64,000 nucleotides of DNA, taken from NCBI GenBank assembly GCA_019459485.1, contig JAIBEZ010000051.1, forward strand, positions 1-64,000, in the 5' to 3' direction. Both the position numbers and the translations under genes were made by a program. Below are positions 18,862-26,525 of the stretch, in pieces. Under the pieces are notes generated by a model. The model was not told the origin of the DNA and did not search any database. It saw only the letters and a list, made by a program, of their open reading frames with translations. Each line of letters begins with the position of its first letter. The first letter of the stretch is position 1. Source of the stretch: Prolixibacteraceae bacterium. Its GTDB lineage: Bacteria > Bacteroidota > Bacteroidia > Bacteroidales > Prolixibacteraceae.

Positions 18862-18869
18862 TAAATTTG
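18862..18869 (+). promoter_or_regulatory. candidate -7 promoter element for the toxin-antitoxin pair
   Basis: TAAATTTG fits TAnnTTTG and lies 28 bp before the antitoxin ATG. No -33 TTTG is seen at the usual distance, so the call is tentative. Confidence 0.4.
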
Positions 18870-18897
18870 TGAACAATAGAAATTTAGGATATAAATT

Positions 18898-19095
18898 ATG
18901 GAAACACTAATTGTACAACCAGATAGTAAGGAAAAATCAGATGCAATTAAAGCATTTATGAAAGCTTTAAAAATTTCATTTGAAGCTACACAATCTCCAT
19001 ATAATCCTGACTTTGTAGCCAAAATTAAACAAGGCGAAGAAGATATTAAGGCTGGAAACACCCGAAAAATCACTCTTGACGATGTATGGAAATAG
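18898..19095 (+). CDS. DUF2683-type antitoxin
   Basis: A 65-residue protein of the small Bacteroidota antitoxin-like family DUF2683: N-terminal METLIVQPDSKEKSDAIKAF, a helical middle, and the C-terminal TRKITLDDVWK that would bind the toxin. Its stop overlaps the toxin start by 10 bp, the usual arrangement of an autoregulated toxin-antitoxin operon. The DNA is AT-rich compared with envC before it. Since the toxin next to it is frameshifted, the antitoxin may now be solitary. Confidence 0.8.
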   Translation: METLIVQPDSKEKSDAIKAFMKALKISFEATQSPYNPDFVAKIKQGEEDIKAGNTRKITLDDVWK

Positions 19096-19344
19096 AATTA
19101 ACCATACAAGCAGAAGAAGATTTGGATTATTGGAAGAGAACGCATAATATCATTGTTCTAAAGAAGATACGTACTCTTTTAGAAAACATTGTTGCAACGC
19201 CTTATACAGGAATAGGTAAGCCCGAACTATTAAAATATGATTTAGCCGGGAAATGGTCAAGGCGAATCACAAAAGCAGATCGGTTAGTTATCAGTCATTG
19301 GAAATAAAATCTTTATTTTTTCTCTCAGAGGACATTACGAATGA
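19086..19344 (+). pseudogene. Txe/YoeB-family toxin, 3' end frameshifted
   Basis: RelE-superfamily ribosome-dependent mRNA interferase. Residues 1-68 follow YoeB: DLDYWKRTHNIIVLKKI, TGIGKPELLKYDLAGKWSRRI, ADRLV. The frame then reads ISHWK and stops at 19307, giving 73 residues instead of about 84. Shifting frame after codon 68 (19289), by dropping one base or restoring two lost ones, gives SVIGNKIFIFSLRGHYE ending at 19344, which is the canonical C-terminus with the catalytic histidine of the GHY/YHY motif. The toxin is therefore probably inactive, unless the shift is a sequencing error. The putative lesion is near 19290. Confidence 0.8.
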
Positions 19345-19421
19345 CATGTTTCAGTTAATCTTAAGTAATCCTCCTGCCCACCCATCGCCTATAAAGCATA
19401 GCTACTTTTTATCAACGACGC

Positions 19422-20123
19422 ATGTCAACAACTCCTGAATACGACGAACTTTTACCCCTGATTGAAGCCATTCAACCGGCTGAGGTGATGATTCTGAATA
19501 TGCCAGTCGCAGTGTTTATTCAGGAAGCAGAATACCTCGGCCATTGGTGTAAAGACGACCAGGAGACGCTTATCCGTGTGGGGCTCGACTGGGAACTGGT
19601 TAATTCACTTCCAATCCGTTCGCGTGCATGCAGTCAGGCTCAGGCTCTCTGGATGAAGGATAGTAAATCGCGCCCAAAATCTATGCAGGATTGGAAAGAA
19701 AAGTCCCCCGAAGCATTCACATTGCGCGACCATATGATTCATTCCTTTCGTTTTGCGTTTCGCAGGCACGAAAACCTGCTGAAGACCGTTAACGAAATTG
19801 CGGAGGGCAACTCCAATTCTGATTTGGTGCAGGATCTTAACGATTTGTCGTTACTCGGAAAGGCCAACCTTGATTTGCTGACAGGTATTGGTTTTGAAAG
19901 TGAATTACTTGATACTGCCGCATTACTGGCTGAAAACATGACGAACTTATTGGCTGCGATGAATAGTGAGCACAAAAAAGGTCGTGAATCCGTGATTATT
20001 CGCAACAAGGCTTACACTTACCTGAAACAGGCGGTCGATGAAATCCGCATATGCGGCAAGTTCGCTTTCAGGCATAACCCCGACAGGCAAAAAGGATACG
20101 CCAGCGACCACTGGAGAAAATAA
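19422..20123 (+). CDS. hypothetical protein, all-helical (unknown function)
   Basis: A 233-residue soluble protein that I do not recognise. It has no signal peptide or membrane segment; composition and periodicity suggest a mostly alpha-helical bundle, with a basic C-terminus (RHNPDRQKGYASDHWRK). Notable stretches are LRDHMIHSFRFAFRRHENLL and RNKAYTYLKQAVDEIRICGKFAF. Base composition is richer in GC than the toxin pair upstream. It is followed at once by a phased CCATGG array. Similar bundle proteins occur as unknowns in Bacteroidota, but I cannot assign a family. Confidence 0.7.
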   Translation: MSTTPEYDELLPLIEAIQPAEVMILNMPVAVFIQEAEYLGHWCKDDQETLIRVGLDWELVNSLPIRSRACSQAQALWMKDSKSRPKSMQDWKEKSPEAFTLRDHMIHSFRFAFRRHENLLKTVNEIAEGNSNSDLVQDLNDLSLLGKANLDLLTGIGFESELLDTAALLAENMTNLLAAMNSEHKKGRESVIIRNKAYTYLKQAVDEIRICGKFAFRHNPDRQKGYASDHWRK

Positions 20124-20157
20124 TTCCGAAAGTTCCTGAAAAATATGGCCATGTTAG

Positions 20158-20245
20158 CCATGGCGAACATAGGCATTCCCATGGAGATTTTTTTAAACCC
20201 ATGGGAATGGAATATGTCCCATGGTGGCCATTTCTACTCCCATGG
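20158..20245. repeat. five CCATGG palindromes spaced 20-21 bp apart
   Basis: CCATGG occurs at 20158, 20179, 20199, 20219 and 20240, i.e. with spacings of 21, 20, 20 and 21 bp; most copies extend to CCCATGG or CCCATGGG. All copies face the same side of the helix (two turns apart). A partial sixth copy (CCATG) is at 20149. A random 90-bp stretch would contain essentially none of these. Function unknown; repeated binding of a dimeric protein is one possibility. Confidence 0.85.
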
Positions 20246-20489
20246 AGGTAAAAATCTGAGCAGGATCAGTAGGAAAAGACACTTTTAGGCGATTGGGCAT
20301 CTTAGTTTTATTGAAGATGAAACACGATTTTCGAATATCACACGCTTTTAGCGTTTTAATAAATTTAACACAACCACACTAATGCCGATACATCCAAAAC
20401 TCTGGGTATATAAGGATGTTAGCACATATTTATGGTTTGGCGGAGAAGAAATAAAGATTGTTTAGAACCGGTAAATAAATTGTAACTTT

Positions 20490-20550
20490 CGTTGGACAAT
20501 TTTGACTTCATGGACAGTTAAAGTGTCAAGATTGTCAAATTTGTCCAACG
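20490..20550. repeat. 17-bp imperfect inverted repeat before the four-helix-bundle suffix gene
   Basis: Left arm CGTTGGACAATTTTGAC (20490-20506) and right arm GTCAAATTTGTCCAACG (20534-20550) match at 16 of 17 positions across a 27-nt loop that itself contains GGACAGTTAAAGTGTCAAGA. It lies 26 bp upstream of the gene start, so it could act as an operator, a leader hairpin or the end of a small element. Confidence 0.7.
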
Positions 20551-20576
20551 AAAAGAAGAATAAAAAACACAAACCA

Positions 20577-21149
20577 ATGGATAAACAATACAACCCCGAT
20601 GGTTTTATCCCCAAACATGGAGGTTACGAACGTTTGGTAACCTACCAAAAAGCTGAAGTTATTTACGATGGTACCTACTATTTCTGCAAAAAATATTTCC
20701 ATGCCTACGACCGCACCATCGACCAAATGGTACAAGCTGCCCGTTCGGGCAAACAAAATATTGTTGAAGGGAGCATGGCATCAGGGACTTCAAAAGAAAC
20801 GGAAATCAAACTTACCAACGTTGCCCGGGCTTCGCTCGAAGAACTTTTAATCGATTACAAAGACTTTTTGCGAACCCGAAAACTTCAAATCTGGGACAAG
20901 AGGCACCAATATTATCCCCATCTCACAAAACTACTGACGACACCTAACGCGACTTACGCCACCTACCAAAAAGGTATTGAAAGTTCCGATCCCGAAGTAT
21001 CAGCCAACGTAATGATTGGCCTGATCAATATAACTTCCTACTTACTCTCCAAGCAGATAAAAACTTTGGAAAAGGAATTTCTGCAGGAAGGTGGGCTGCG
21101 GGAACGAATGTCGCAGGCGAGAATTGATGTAAGGCGGAAACAAAAATAG
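20577..21149 (+). CDS. four-helix-bundle suffix domain protein
   Basis: A 190-residue protein beginning MDKQYNPDGFIPKHGGYERL (ATG 20577; upstream in-frame codons lie within the inverted repeat and are not favoured). The middle carries the S23-like four-helix bundle (YQKAEVIYDGTYYFCKKYF, DQMVQAARSGKQNIVEGSMA, SLEELLIDYKDFL), followed by the extra suffix region that defines this family. S23-type bundles were first seen inside 23S rRNA intervening sequences, and relatives serve as accessory (Avd) proteins of diversity-generating retroelements. Neither an rRNA gene nor a reverse transcriptase is in the window, so the role here is unknown. Confidence 0.85.
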   Translation: MDKQYNPDGFIPKHGGYERLVTYQKAEVIYDGTYYFCKKYFHAYDRTIDQMVQAARSGKQNIVEGSMASGTSKETEIKLTNVARASLEELLIDYKDFLRTRKLQIWDKRHQYYPHLTKLLTTPNATYATYQKGIESSDPEVSANVMIGLINITSYLLSKQIKTLEKEFLQEGGLRERMSQARIDVRRKQK

Positions 21150-21199
21150 AAGCAACTTCCAAAATAGAATTGGAACTCAATTAATCGTTGTTATAAAAA

Positions 21200-21229
21200 A
21201 AATCCCCGCTCTTTCCGGAACGGGGATTT
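21200..21229. terminator. bidirectional Rho-independent terminator
   Basis: A 9-bp stem AAATCCCCG / CGGGGATTT with a 12-nt loop, preceded by a run of A on the left (a U run for the minus strand). It lies between the convergent suffix-domain gene and pheS and can serve both. Confidence 0.85.
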
Positions 21230-21252
21230 GTATTTGGTGGATATTTTTCTTT

Positions 21253-22272
21253 TTAATTCGCAGATTCAAACTGTTTCAAAAACCTTACATCGTTTTCGAA
21301 GAAATGGCGAATGTCTTTGATGCCGTATTTCAGCATAGTAATGCGTTCGATGCCCATTCCGAAGGCAAAACCGGTGTATTTTTTACTGTCGATGTTGCAG
21401 GCCTCCAAAACATTTGGGTCAACCATTCCGCAGCCCAAGATTTCGAGCCAGCCGGTGTATTTACAGACGTTGCAGCCTTCGCCACCGCAGATAGAGCAGC
21501 TCACATCCATTTCGGCCGATGGTTCGGTAAACGGGAAATAAGAGGGGCGCAAACGGATTTGCGACTTTTCGCCGAAAAGCTCACGGGCAAAATACAGCAA
21601 AGTTTGTTTCAGGTCGGCAAACGATACATTTTCGTCCACATACAAACCTTCAATCTGGTGGAAAATGCAATGCGAACGGGCCGAAATAGCTTCGTTGCGG
21701 AAAACTCGTCCGGGAAAAATAGCACGGATGGGCGGTTGCGTTTTTTCCATCACCCGTATTTGTACGCTTGAAGTATGTGTACGTAGCAGCACGTCTGGAT
21801 CTTTTTCGATGAAAAAGGTATCCTGCATATCGCGGGCCGGGTGTTCGGGCGGAAAATTCAGCGCCGAAAATACATGCCAGTCGTCTTCAATTTCGGGACC
21901 TTCGGCAATTGTAAAACCAAGTCGGGTAAATATGTCGATCATCTCGTTTTTCACGATCGACAACGGATGGCGGCTTCCAAGTTTCATCGGATCGCCGGGC
22001 ATGGTCAGGTCGAGGCCTGAAGCACCCTGATCGGCAGCTTCAAAATTGTCTTTCAGCTCGTTAATCTTGTTGACAGCAAACTCTTTCAAATCGTTGATCG
22101 CCTGTCCAACTTCTTTTTTTATCTCAGCCGGAACATCTTTAAATTCGTTAAAAAGCTGTCCAACCAGCCCTTTTTTGCTGATATATTTAATTCGTAATTC
22201 TTCCACTTCTTCTTTGGCCGACACCGAAGCTTGTTCAATTTCAGCCTTTAATTGTTTGATTTTTTCTAACAT
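21253..22272 (-). CDS. pheS: phenylalanine-tRNA ligase alpha subunit
   Basis: Catalytic subunit of the alpha2beta2 PheRS that charges tRNA-Phe. The Met at 22272 (MLEKIKQLKAEIEQ) gives 339 residues, the normal length; a Met 30 bp upstream is less likely. The N-terminal coiled coil (to about 85) binds tRNA. Class II motif 1 region HPLSIVKNEMIDIF, motif 2 FRNEAISARSHCIFHQIEGL and motif 3 GFAFGMGIERITML are intact. pheT is not next to it, which is common in this phylum. The cyclophilin cluster lies upstream on the same strand (50-bp gap). Confidence 0.97.
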   Translation of the reverse strand: MLEKIKQLKAEIEQASVSAKEEVEELRIKYISKKGLVGQLFNEFKDVPAEIKKEVGQAINDLKEFAVNKINELKDNFEAADQGASGLDLTMPGDPMKLGSRHPLSIVKNEMIDIFTRLGFTIAEGPEIEDDWHVFSALNFPPEHPARDMQDTFFIEKDPDVLLRTHTSSVQIRVMEKTQPPIRAIFPGRVFRNEAISARSHCIFHQIEGLYVDENVSFADLKQTLLYFARELFGEKSQIRLRPSYFPFTEPSAEMDVSCSICGGEGCNVCKYTGWLEILGCGMVDPNVLEACNIDSKKYTGFAFGMGIERITMLKYGIKDIRHFFENDVRFLKQFESAN

Positions 22273-22322
22273 TTGATTGATGCTATTGAATTTGAGCGGC
22301 AAAGATAACGATTCGAAAATAA

Positions 22323-23639
22323 TTATTCCAGAATCCTGATTTTTTTGACCCGAATGTCTTTTTTAGGCCTGAAGTCGCTTGAAACTTCGAGGTTCGAAAT
22401 CTGGTCAGCGATCTCCATTCCTTCCGCCACTTCGCCAAAAATGGTGTAAGTTCCGTCTAAATGAGGTGCACCGCCAATGGTTTTATAAACATTCCGCTGC
22501 TCTTCAGTAAATGTATGATTGTTTTCTTTTTCGAGTTCATCGAGCTCAATATCATTGTAAATACGGCCGGTAACGATGTAAAACTGCGATCCGTCGGAGC
22601 GTTTGCGCATATTTTCAGTATCAGGTTTTCGGGGCGAGCCAATTACACCCCGTTTGTGGTACATTCCCGGAACAATGTGCGCAGGCAAAGTATAACCGGG
22701 CCCTTTCCAGCCAACCACATCGTCAGCCGTTGCATACCGGGTATCGGCAGCGCCGCTTTGAACACAAAAACCTTTGATAACGCGGTGGAAAAGCAAATCG
22801 TCAAAATAATTTTCACGCACCAGTTTGATAAAGTTATCGCGGTACTGAGGCGTTTTATCCGACAATTTTATCCTGATATTTCCCAGATCAGTTTCAATCA
22901 ACAGGCCCTTAATTTTGTTGTAAGCCAGCGCTGAATTGTCGGTAGCGGGACTATTCAATTCGCTCAAAGGCTGAACATTTCCGGCCTTTTTCAGCAAGTC
23001 GGAAATGAAAATGGAAGGTATCACATAAGTATGTGTATCAAAATCAACAATCTGCATAAATGCCAGACCGATACATTTCCGGTTGGAATCGAAAACAGGA
23101 TTTCCTCCACTTTTTGACCGCAATTGGTTGGTAATCTTGTAAAGTTTCGCACCCAGCATGTTTGAGTAACTCAGTACGGTCCCTTCGTGAACCGGCACAA
23201 CATTCGTCGTTGGTTTGCCCAGGTAAATTGTTTTTTCTTTTTCAGGTAAAATAGAATCCGACAATACAACCGGTGTTCGTTGAACTCCTTCTATTTTTAT
23301 CAAAATGAGGTCGTTGATGCGATCAAAGCCTAAAAAACCGCTCACCTGGTATTTGTTGTTTTCGTCAAATGGTTCAATTACAGCTTTATTGGCCGATTGG
23401 AAATACGATAAGCGGGTGACAGCAATGTCAGGAGCAATAAAAAATCCCATTCCGTTTTCCAGAATCCGGTTGTTCTCGAAGGTTTCAATTGTAAAAATTG
23501 CTGAAGAAATTTCTGCAAAACCAGTGGTCGATTGCTCTTTTTCAACTTCCGCAGATTTTTGAGCCTTTTTGTTATTTGACGAACTGCAGCTTATCAGAAA
23601 AATGCAAACGATCCAAACTATGTTTTTAATGTTTCTCAT
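22323..23639 (-). CDS. lipoprotein: degenerate trypsin-like domain fused to cyclophilin-type PPIase
   Basis: A 438-residue lipoprotein (lipobox FLISC, Cys18). Residues about 45-215 resemble a HtrA-like S1 protease: the Asp-containing strand DRINDLILIKI (D110) and the serine turn RSKSGGNPVFDS (S177) remain, but the histidine position (VTRLSYF, about 75-80) is lost, so proteolysis is unlikely. Residues about 245-438 are a cyclophilin domain (LLFHRVIKGFCVQSG, GSQFYIVTGR, GTYTIFGEVAEGMEI) that isomerises peptidyl-prolyl bonds. It is the last of three consecutive cyclophilin genes and overlaps the preceding one by one base. The role is presumably folding of envelope proteins. Confidence 0.85.
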   Translation of the reverse strand: MRNIKNIVWIVCIFLISCSSSNNKKAQKSAEVEKEQSTTGFAEISSAIFTIETFENNRILENGMGFFIAPDIAVTRLSYFQSANKAVIEPFDENNKYQVSGFLGFDRINDLILIKIEGVQRTPVVLSDSILPEKEKTIYLGKPTTNVVPVHEGTVLSYSNMLGAKLYKITNQLRSKSGGNPVFDSNRKCIGLAFMQIVDFDTHTYVIPSIFISDLLKKAGNVQPLSELNSPATDNSALAYNKIKGLLIETDLGNIRIKLSDKTPQYRDNFIKLVRENYFDDLLFHRVIKGFCVQSGAADTRYATADDVVGWKGPGYTLPAHIVPGMYHKRGVIGSPRKPDTENMRKRSDGSQFYIVTGRIYNDIELDELEKENNHTFTEEQRNVYKTIGGAPHLDGTYTIFGEVAEGMEIADQISNLEVSSDFRPKKDIRVKKIRILE

Positions 23640-24445
23640 TATTCAAGTATGGTTACAGTAATTTTCACATCGGTAAAAGGGCGGTCGTTTTCATCTTTTT
23701 TCAGCGCCGCAATTTTATCAATCACTTCCAATCCTGAAATGCATTCCCCGAAGATGGTATATTTTCCGTCCAAATCGGGATATCCTCCAATGGTGGTATA
23801 GGCTTTTCTTTGTTCCTCACTAAATACCATTTTCCCCGGATGCAACTGATATTCGGTATCAATTTGTCGCTTAACTTCGTCAGCAATTGCCCGGAATTCT
23901 TCCACTTTTTTTTCAGATTTTAGTTTTGCCAATTGTTGTTTTATCTCAGGAGTAAGGTATTGTGCATTAATTTTATTCTGAATGGGTCGGTTGACAGCCA
24001 TCTCAAGTGTATCTAATTTTCCGGAAGTAAATACCTGGCCTTTAATAATAAAAAACTGAGAAATATCTGATTGCTTGAATGGGTTTATATTGTCGGCTTG
24101 ACGGGGAGCGCACAGAGCCCCTTTTTTGTGGAAAAACTGTGGCAAAATCTCATCATCCACCGTTTTGTCCGGATCGCCGTAACCGATTCGTTTTCCGGGA
24201 GCGGCGTTGCGCGACGATCTTGATCCGCCCTGGATAAGGTAGTCCTGAATAACCCGGTAGAAAAGCGTTTGATCGTAATAGCCTTCTTTTGCCAACTGAA
24301 TAAATGCATCGCGGTGTTTGGGGGTTTCGTCGTACAGCCTGAATTTCATTGTTCCAAGGTTGGTCGAAACCTGCACAATCCGGCCTTGCGCAAAAAGCGG
24401 ATACATTAAAAGAACAAAGAGGACTGTAAATACGATTCGTTTCAT
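23639..24445 (-). CDS. periplasmic cyclophilin-type peptidyl-prolyl isomerase
   Basis: A 268-residue protein with a cleavable signal (MKRIVFTVLFVLLMYPLFAQ). The cyclophilin core shows the catalytic-site arginine in TLFYRVIQDYLIQGG, then ISQFFIIKGQVF and DGKYTIFGECISGLEVIDKI. Between them is a helical insertion of about 70 residues (LEMAVNRPIQNKINAQYLTP onward), shared with the next gene. The first base of the downstream gene's start overlaps its stop codon, so the two are translationally coupled. Confidence 0.9.
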   Translation of the reverse strand: MKRIVFTVLFVLLMYPLFAQGRIVQVSTNLGTMKFRLYDETPKHRDAFIQLAKEGYYDQTLFYRVIQDYLIQGGSRSSRNAAPGKRIGYGDPDKTVDDEILPQFFHKKGALCAPRQADNINPFKQSDISQFFIIKGQVFTSGKLDTLEMAVNRPIQNKINAQYLTPEIKQQLAKLKSEKKVEEFRAIADEVKRQIDTEYQLHPGKMVFSEEQRKAYTTIGGYPDLDGKYTIFGECISGLEVIDKIAALKKDENDRPFTDVKITVTILE

Positions 24446-24460
24446 TTCGGGTCGGTGGAA

Positions 24461-25282
24461 TTATTTGATCAGTTTAATACTGAATTTTATGTCCTTCTGG
24501 GGTCGGTTGCTCTGATCGGTTGGTTGTGCTGCAATCGAATCAATAACCTCCATTCCTTCAATTATTTCGCCAAAAACAGTGTAGCCATTGTCGAGCGACG
24601 GATATCCGCCAACAGTTGTGTATGCCTTTTTTTGTTCTTCCGAAAATTGGAGTGGAGGCAATTTTGCAACTTCCGCTGCAACTGTATCGCGGATTGCATT
24701 GATGCGTGCCATTATTTCGTCCTGTTTTCCTTCAGTGCTTAGTTTCCTAAGTTCAGGTTCAATAGCTTTTACCCGCATTTGCATCAAACTTACCTTGCGC
24801 GATTCCTCCATTTTGGTTTGCATCGAGTCGAGTTCTCCCGGCCTGAATACTTTTCCCTGAAGAATGTAAAATTGCGACGCCGACGATCTTTTCTCCGGAT
24901 TTGCCTGATCTCCCTTTCGTGCAGCTGCCAAAACGCCCCTTCGGTGGAAGAATTTTGGGTTTATTTCAGCAGGAATGGTATAGCCCAAATCGCCACCACC
25001 CAACATTTGTCCGAGAGCAGCATTCTTCGAATTGGGATCGCCGCCTTGAACCATAAAACCCTGAATTACGCGGTGAAACAGCAAGTCGGTATAAAAACCT
25101 TCGCTGGTAAGTTTTACGAAATTGTCTCGGTGCAGGGGCGTTTCATTGTAAAGTTTAACTTTAATGGTTCCAAATTCGGTTTCTATTTGCACCGTTTTCT
25201 CCTCTTTGTTGTTTTCTGCCATTCCGCACGAAATGTTTACAAACAAACCTGCGGTCACTAAAAATAGAGCTAACTTATTCAT
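24461..25282 (-). CDS. lipoprotein cyclophilin-type peptidyl-prolyl isomerase
   Basis: A 273-residue protein with lipoprotein signal MNKLALFLVTAGLFVNISC (Cys19). Cyclophilin motifs are LLFHRVIQGFMVQGGDP, ASQFYILQGKVF and NGYTVFGEIIEGMEVIDSI; the same helical insertion as in the downstream paralogue separates the two halves. It is the promoter-proximal gene of the three-cyclophilin cluster. The three proteins are clearly paralogues: a lipoprotein form, a soluble periplasmic form and a fused form. Together they point to a specialised folding unit for surface or outer-membrane proteins. Confidence 0.9.
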   Translation of the reverse strand: MNKLALFLVTAGLFVNISCGMAENNKEEKTVQIETEFGTIKVKLYNETPLHRDNFVKLTSEGFYTDLLFHRVIQGFMVQGGDPNSKNAALGQMLGGGDLGYTIPAEINPKFFHRRGVLAAARKGDQANPEKRSSASQFYILQGKVFRPGELDSMQTKMEESRKVSLMQMRVKAIEPELRKLSTEGKQDEIMARINAIRDTVAAEVAKLPPLQFSEEQKKAYTTVGGYPSLDNGYTVFGEIIEGMEVIDSIAAQPTDQSNRPQKDIKFSIKLIK

Positions 25283-25450
25283 TTTAAATATTTTTCGTAT
25301 TTAGTTTTATATAAATTCATCTCAGAAAAGAAATGTTAAATTTTTCAGGATTGAAGCAAAGATAATCAAATCGAAATCCGAACAAAAAATCCTTAATTTG
25401 CTTTATCATTTTAGTAAACACACCTGTACAATTCTCTGGAAGTTTGCACC

Positions 25451-26002
25451 ATGGAAAAACTGATAATTGACGATCGCCAGTTTCTTGAAAGATTGAGTCT
25501 TTCGCATGTTGAGTTAATTTTTAATGCAATTAACCAAAATCGTAAATTTCTGCGGAAATGGCTGCCATTTGTAGATTTCACGCACAAGATAATTGATACC
25601 GAAAGGTTTGTGCGATCAATTCTGGAAAAGCCAACTTCAAGTCGCGACGAAGTTTACGTAATCTGGTACAAACATGAATTTGCAGGCCTGATCGGTTTTA
25701 AAGATACTGACCGTATCAATGATAAAATTGAGATTGGCTATTGGTTGATTGAAAAAATGACAGGCAAAGGAATTGCAACGGCAGCGGTGCGTAAAATGGT
25801 GAACCTTGCTTTCAGGAACATGGACATGAATCGTGTCCAGATCCGTTGCGGTGTAGGAAACGATAAAAGTTCGGCGATTCCACGTCGGCTTGGTTTCTCT
25901 TTTGAAGGAATTGAAAGGGCAGGAGAGAGGCACAATCATCACTATATTGACCTTGAAGTTTTCAGTTTCCTTAAGTCAGAATGGGCAGAAACACTGTTTT
26001 GA
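25451..26002 (+). CDS. GNAT-family N-acetyltransferase (RimJ/RimL type)
   Basis: A 183-residue acetyltransferase related to the ribosomal-protein acetylating enzymes RimL/RimJ. The start region MEKLIIDDRQFLERLSLSHVELIFNAI is typical, followed by YWLIEKMTGKGIATAAVRKMV, which is motif A with the acetyl-CoA pyrophosphate loop (GKGIAT), and AIPRRLGFSFEGIE (motif B). The acceptor cannot be told from sequence. The gene stands alone on the plus strand between the cyclophilin cluster and the ACP-like gene. Confidence 0.9.
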   Translation: MEKLIIDDRQFLERLSLSHVELIFNAINQNRKFLRKWLPFVDFTHKIIDTERFVRSILEKPTSSRDEVYVIWYKHEFAGLIGFKDTDRINDKIEIGYWLIEKMTGKGIATAAVRKMVNLAFRNMDMNRVQIRCGVGNDKSSAIPRRLGFSFEGIERAGERHNHHYIDLEVFSFLKSEWAETLF

Positions 26003-26074
26003 CGAATGCTAACAGGCAAATATTAAATTAGTGTATCCTCAAAAGAGGAGCATGCAAATCTTCTTAAACCGCTG

Positions 26075-26099
26075 TATCTTCCAGTATCGTAGGAAGATA
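26075..26099. repeat. short hairpin after the GNAT gene
   Basis: TATCTTCC (26075-26082) and GGAAGATA (26092-26099) form an 8-bp perfect stem with a 9-nt loop about 75 bp after the acetyltransferase stop. It lacks an adjoining U run; it may be a weak terminator or an operator. Confidence 0.4.
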
Positions 26100-26185
26100 T
26101 AACTTGAATAATATTTTATTTTCTGAAGTGACCATCAGATAAGTTGTTTTCTCCAAACAAATAGACATTAGACCTGTTTGGTTAA

Positions 26186-26214
26186 TTGTTCGAATTACAT
26201 ATTTATTACATTTG
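26186..26214 (+). promoter_or_regulatory. candidate promoter for the ACP-like gene
   Basis: TACATTTG (26207-26214) is a perfect -7 element and a TTG (26186-26188) stands 18 nt upstream as -33. Transcription from here would begin near 26220, which rules out the in-frame TTG at 26178 and supports translation from the ATG at 26274. Confidence 0.55.
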
Positions 26215-26273
26215 CGCAGTTCAATCTGAATTGTTTATTGATTTTAAATGATTTGGAGTTAATTCAGAAAACA

Positions 26274-26525
26274 ATGGAAAACAAAACAATGAAACGAACC
26301 CTGTACAAGGTTCTCCGGAAAACAGGTGTTCGCCGCGATCAGATTAAGCTTGATGCATCATTCAGTGAAGACCTGAATTTTGATCAGGTTGACTGGGCTC
26401 TTTTTGTCTATTATCTGGAAGGATTTTTTAAAATTCATCTTGAAGACAGGGAAATAAGGGAACTGTCGTATGTTGATGACACATTAAAAATTGTCAGTCA
26501 AAGAGTATGTGTTGGGTGTTTGTAA
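26274..26525 (+). CDS. acyl-carrier-protein-like protein lacking the phosphopantetheine serine
   Basis: An 83-residue protein with the four-helix ACP pattern: helix I TLYKVLRKTG, then DASFSEDLNFDQVDWALFVYYLEGFFKIHL, then DDTLKIVSQRV. The position of the DSL motif reads D37-Q38-V39, so the serine that carries 4'-phosphopantetheine is Gln and the protein cannot be a normal acyl carrier. It also ends in CVGCL, a C-x2-C pair near the C-terminus. Apo-ACP-like proteins of this sort can be regulatory or structural partners. It stands alone with its own predicted promoter. Family membership is inferred from the pattern, not proven. Confidence 0.65.
   Translation: MENKTMKRTLYKVLRKTGVRRDQIKLDASFSEDLNFDQVDWALFVYYLEGFFKIHLEDREIRELSYVDDTLKIVSQRVCVGCL

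Larger units (their letters stand above)
20124..20576 (+). other. intergenic region with CCATGG array and long inverted repeat
   Basis: About 450 bp without a recognisable gene. It contains the CCATGG array (20158-20245) and a 17-bp inverted repeat (20490-20550) just before the four-helix-bundle suffix gene; the stretch between them shows nothing I can name. Confidence 0.7.

Noticed and set aside
19253-19438. Short plus-strand frame after the toxin
   Set aside because: It is a third frame overlapping the toxin's tail; the conserved GHYE tail lies in a different frame.
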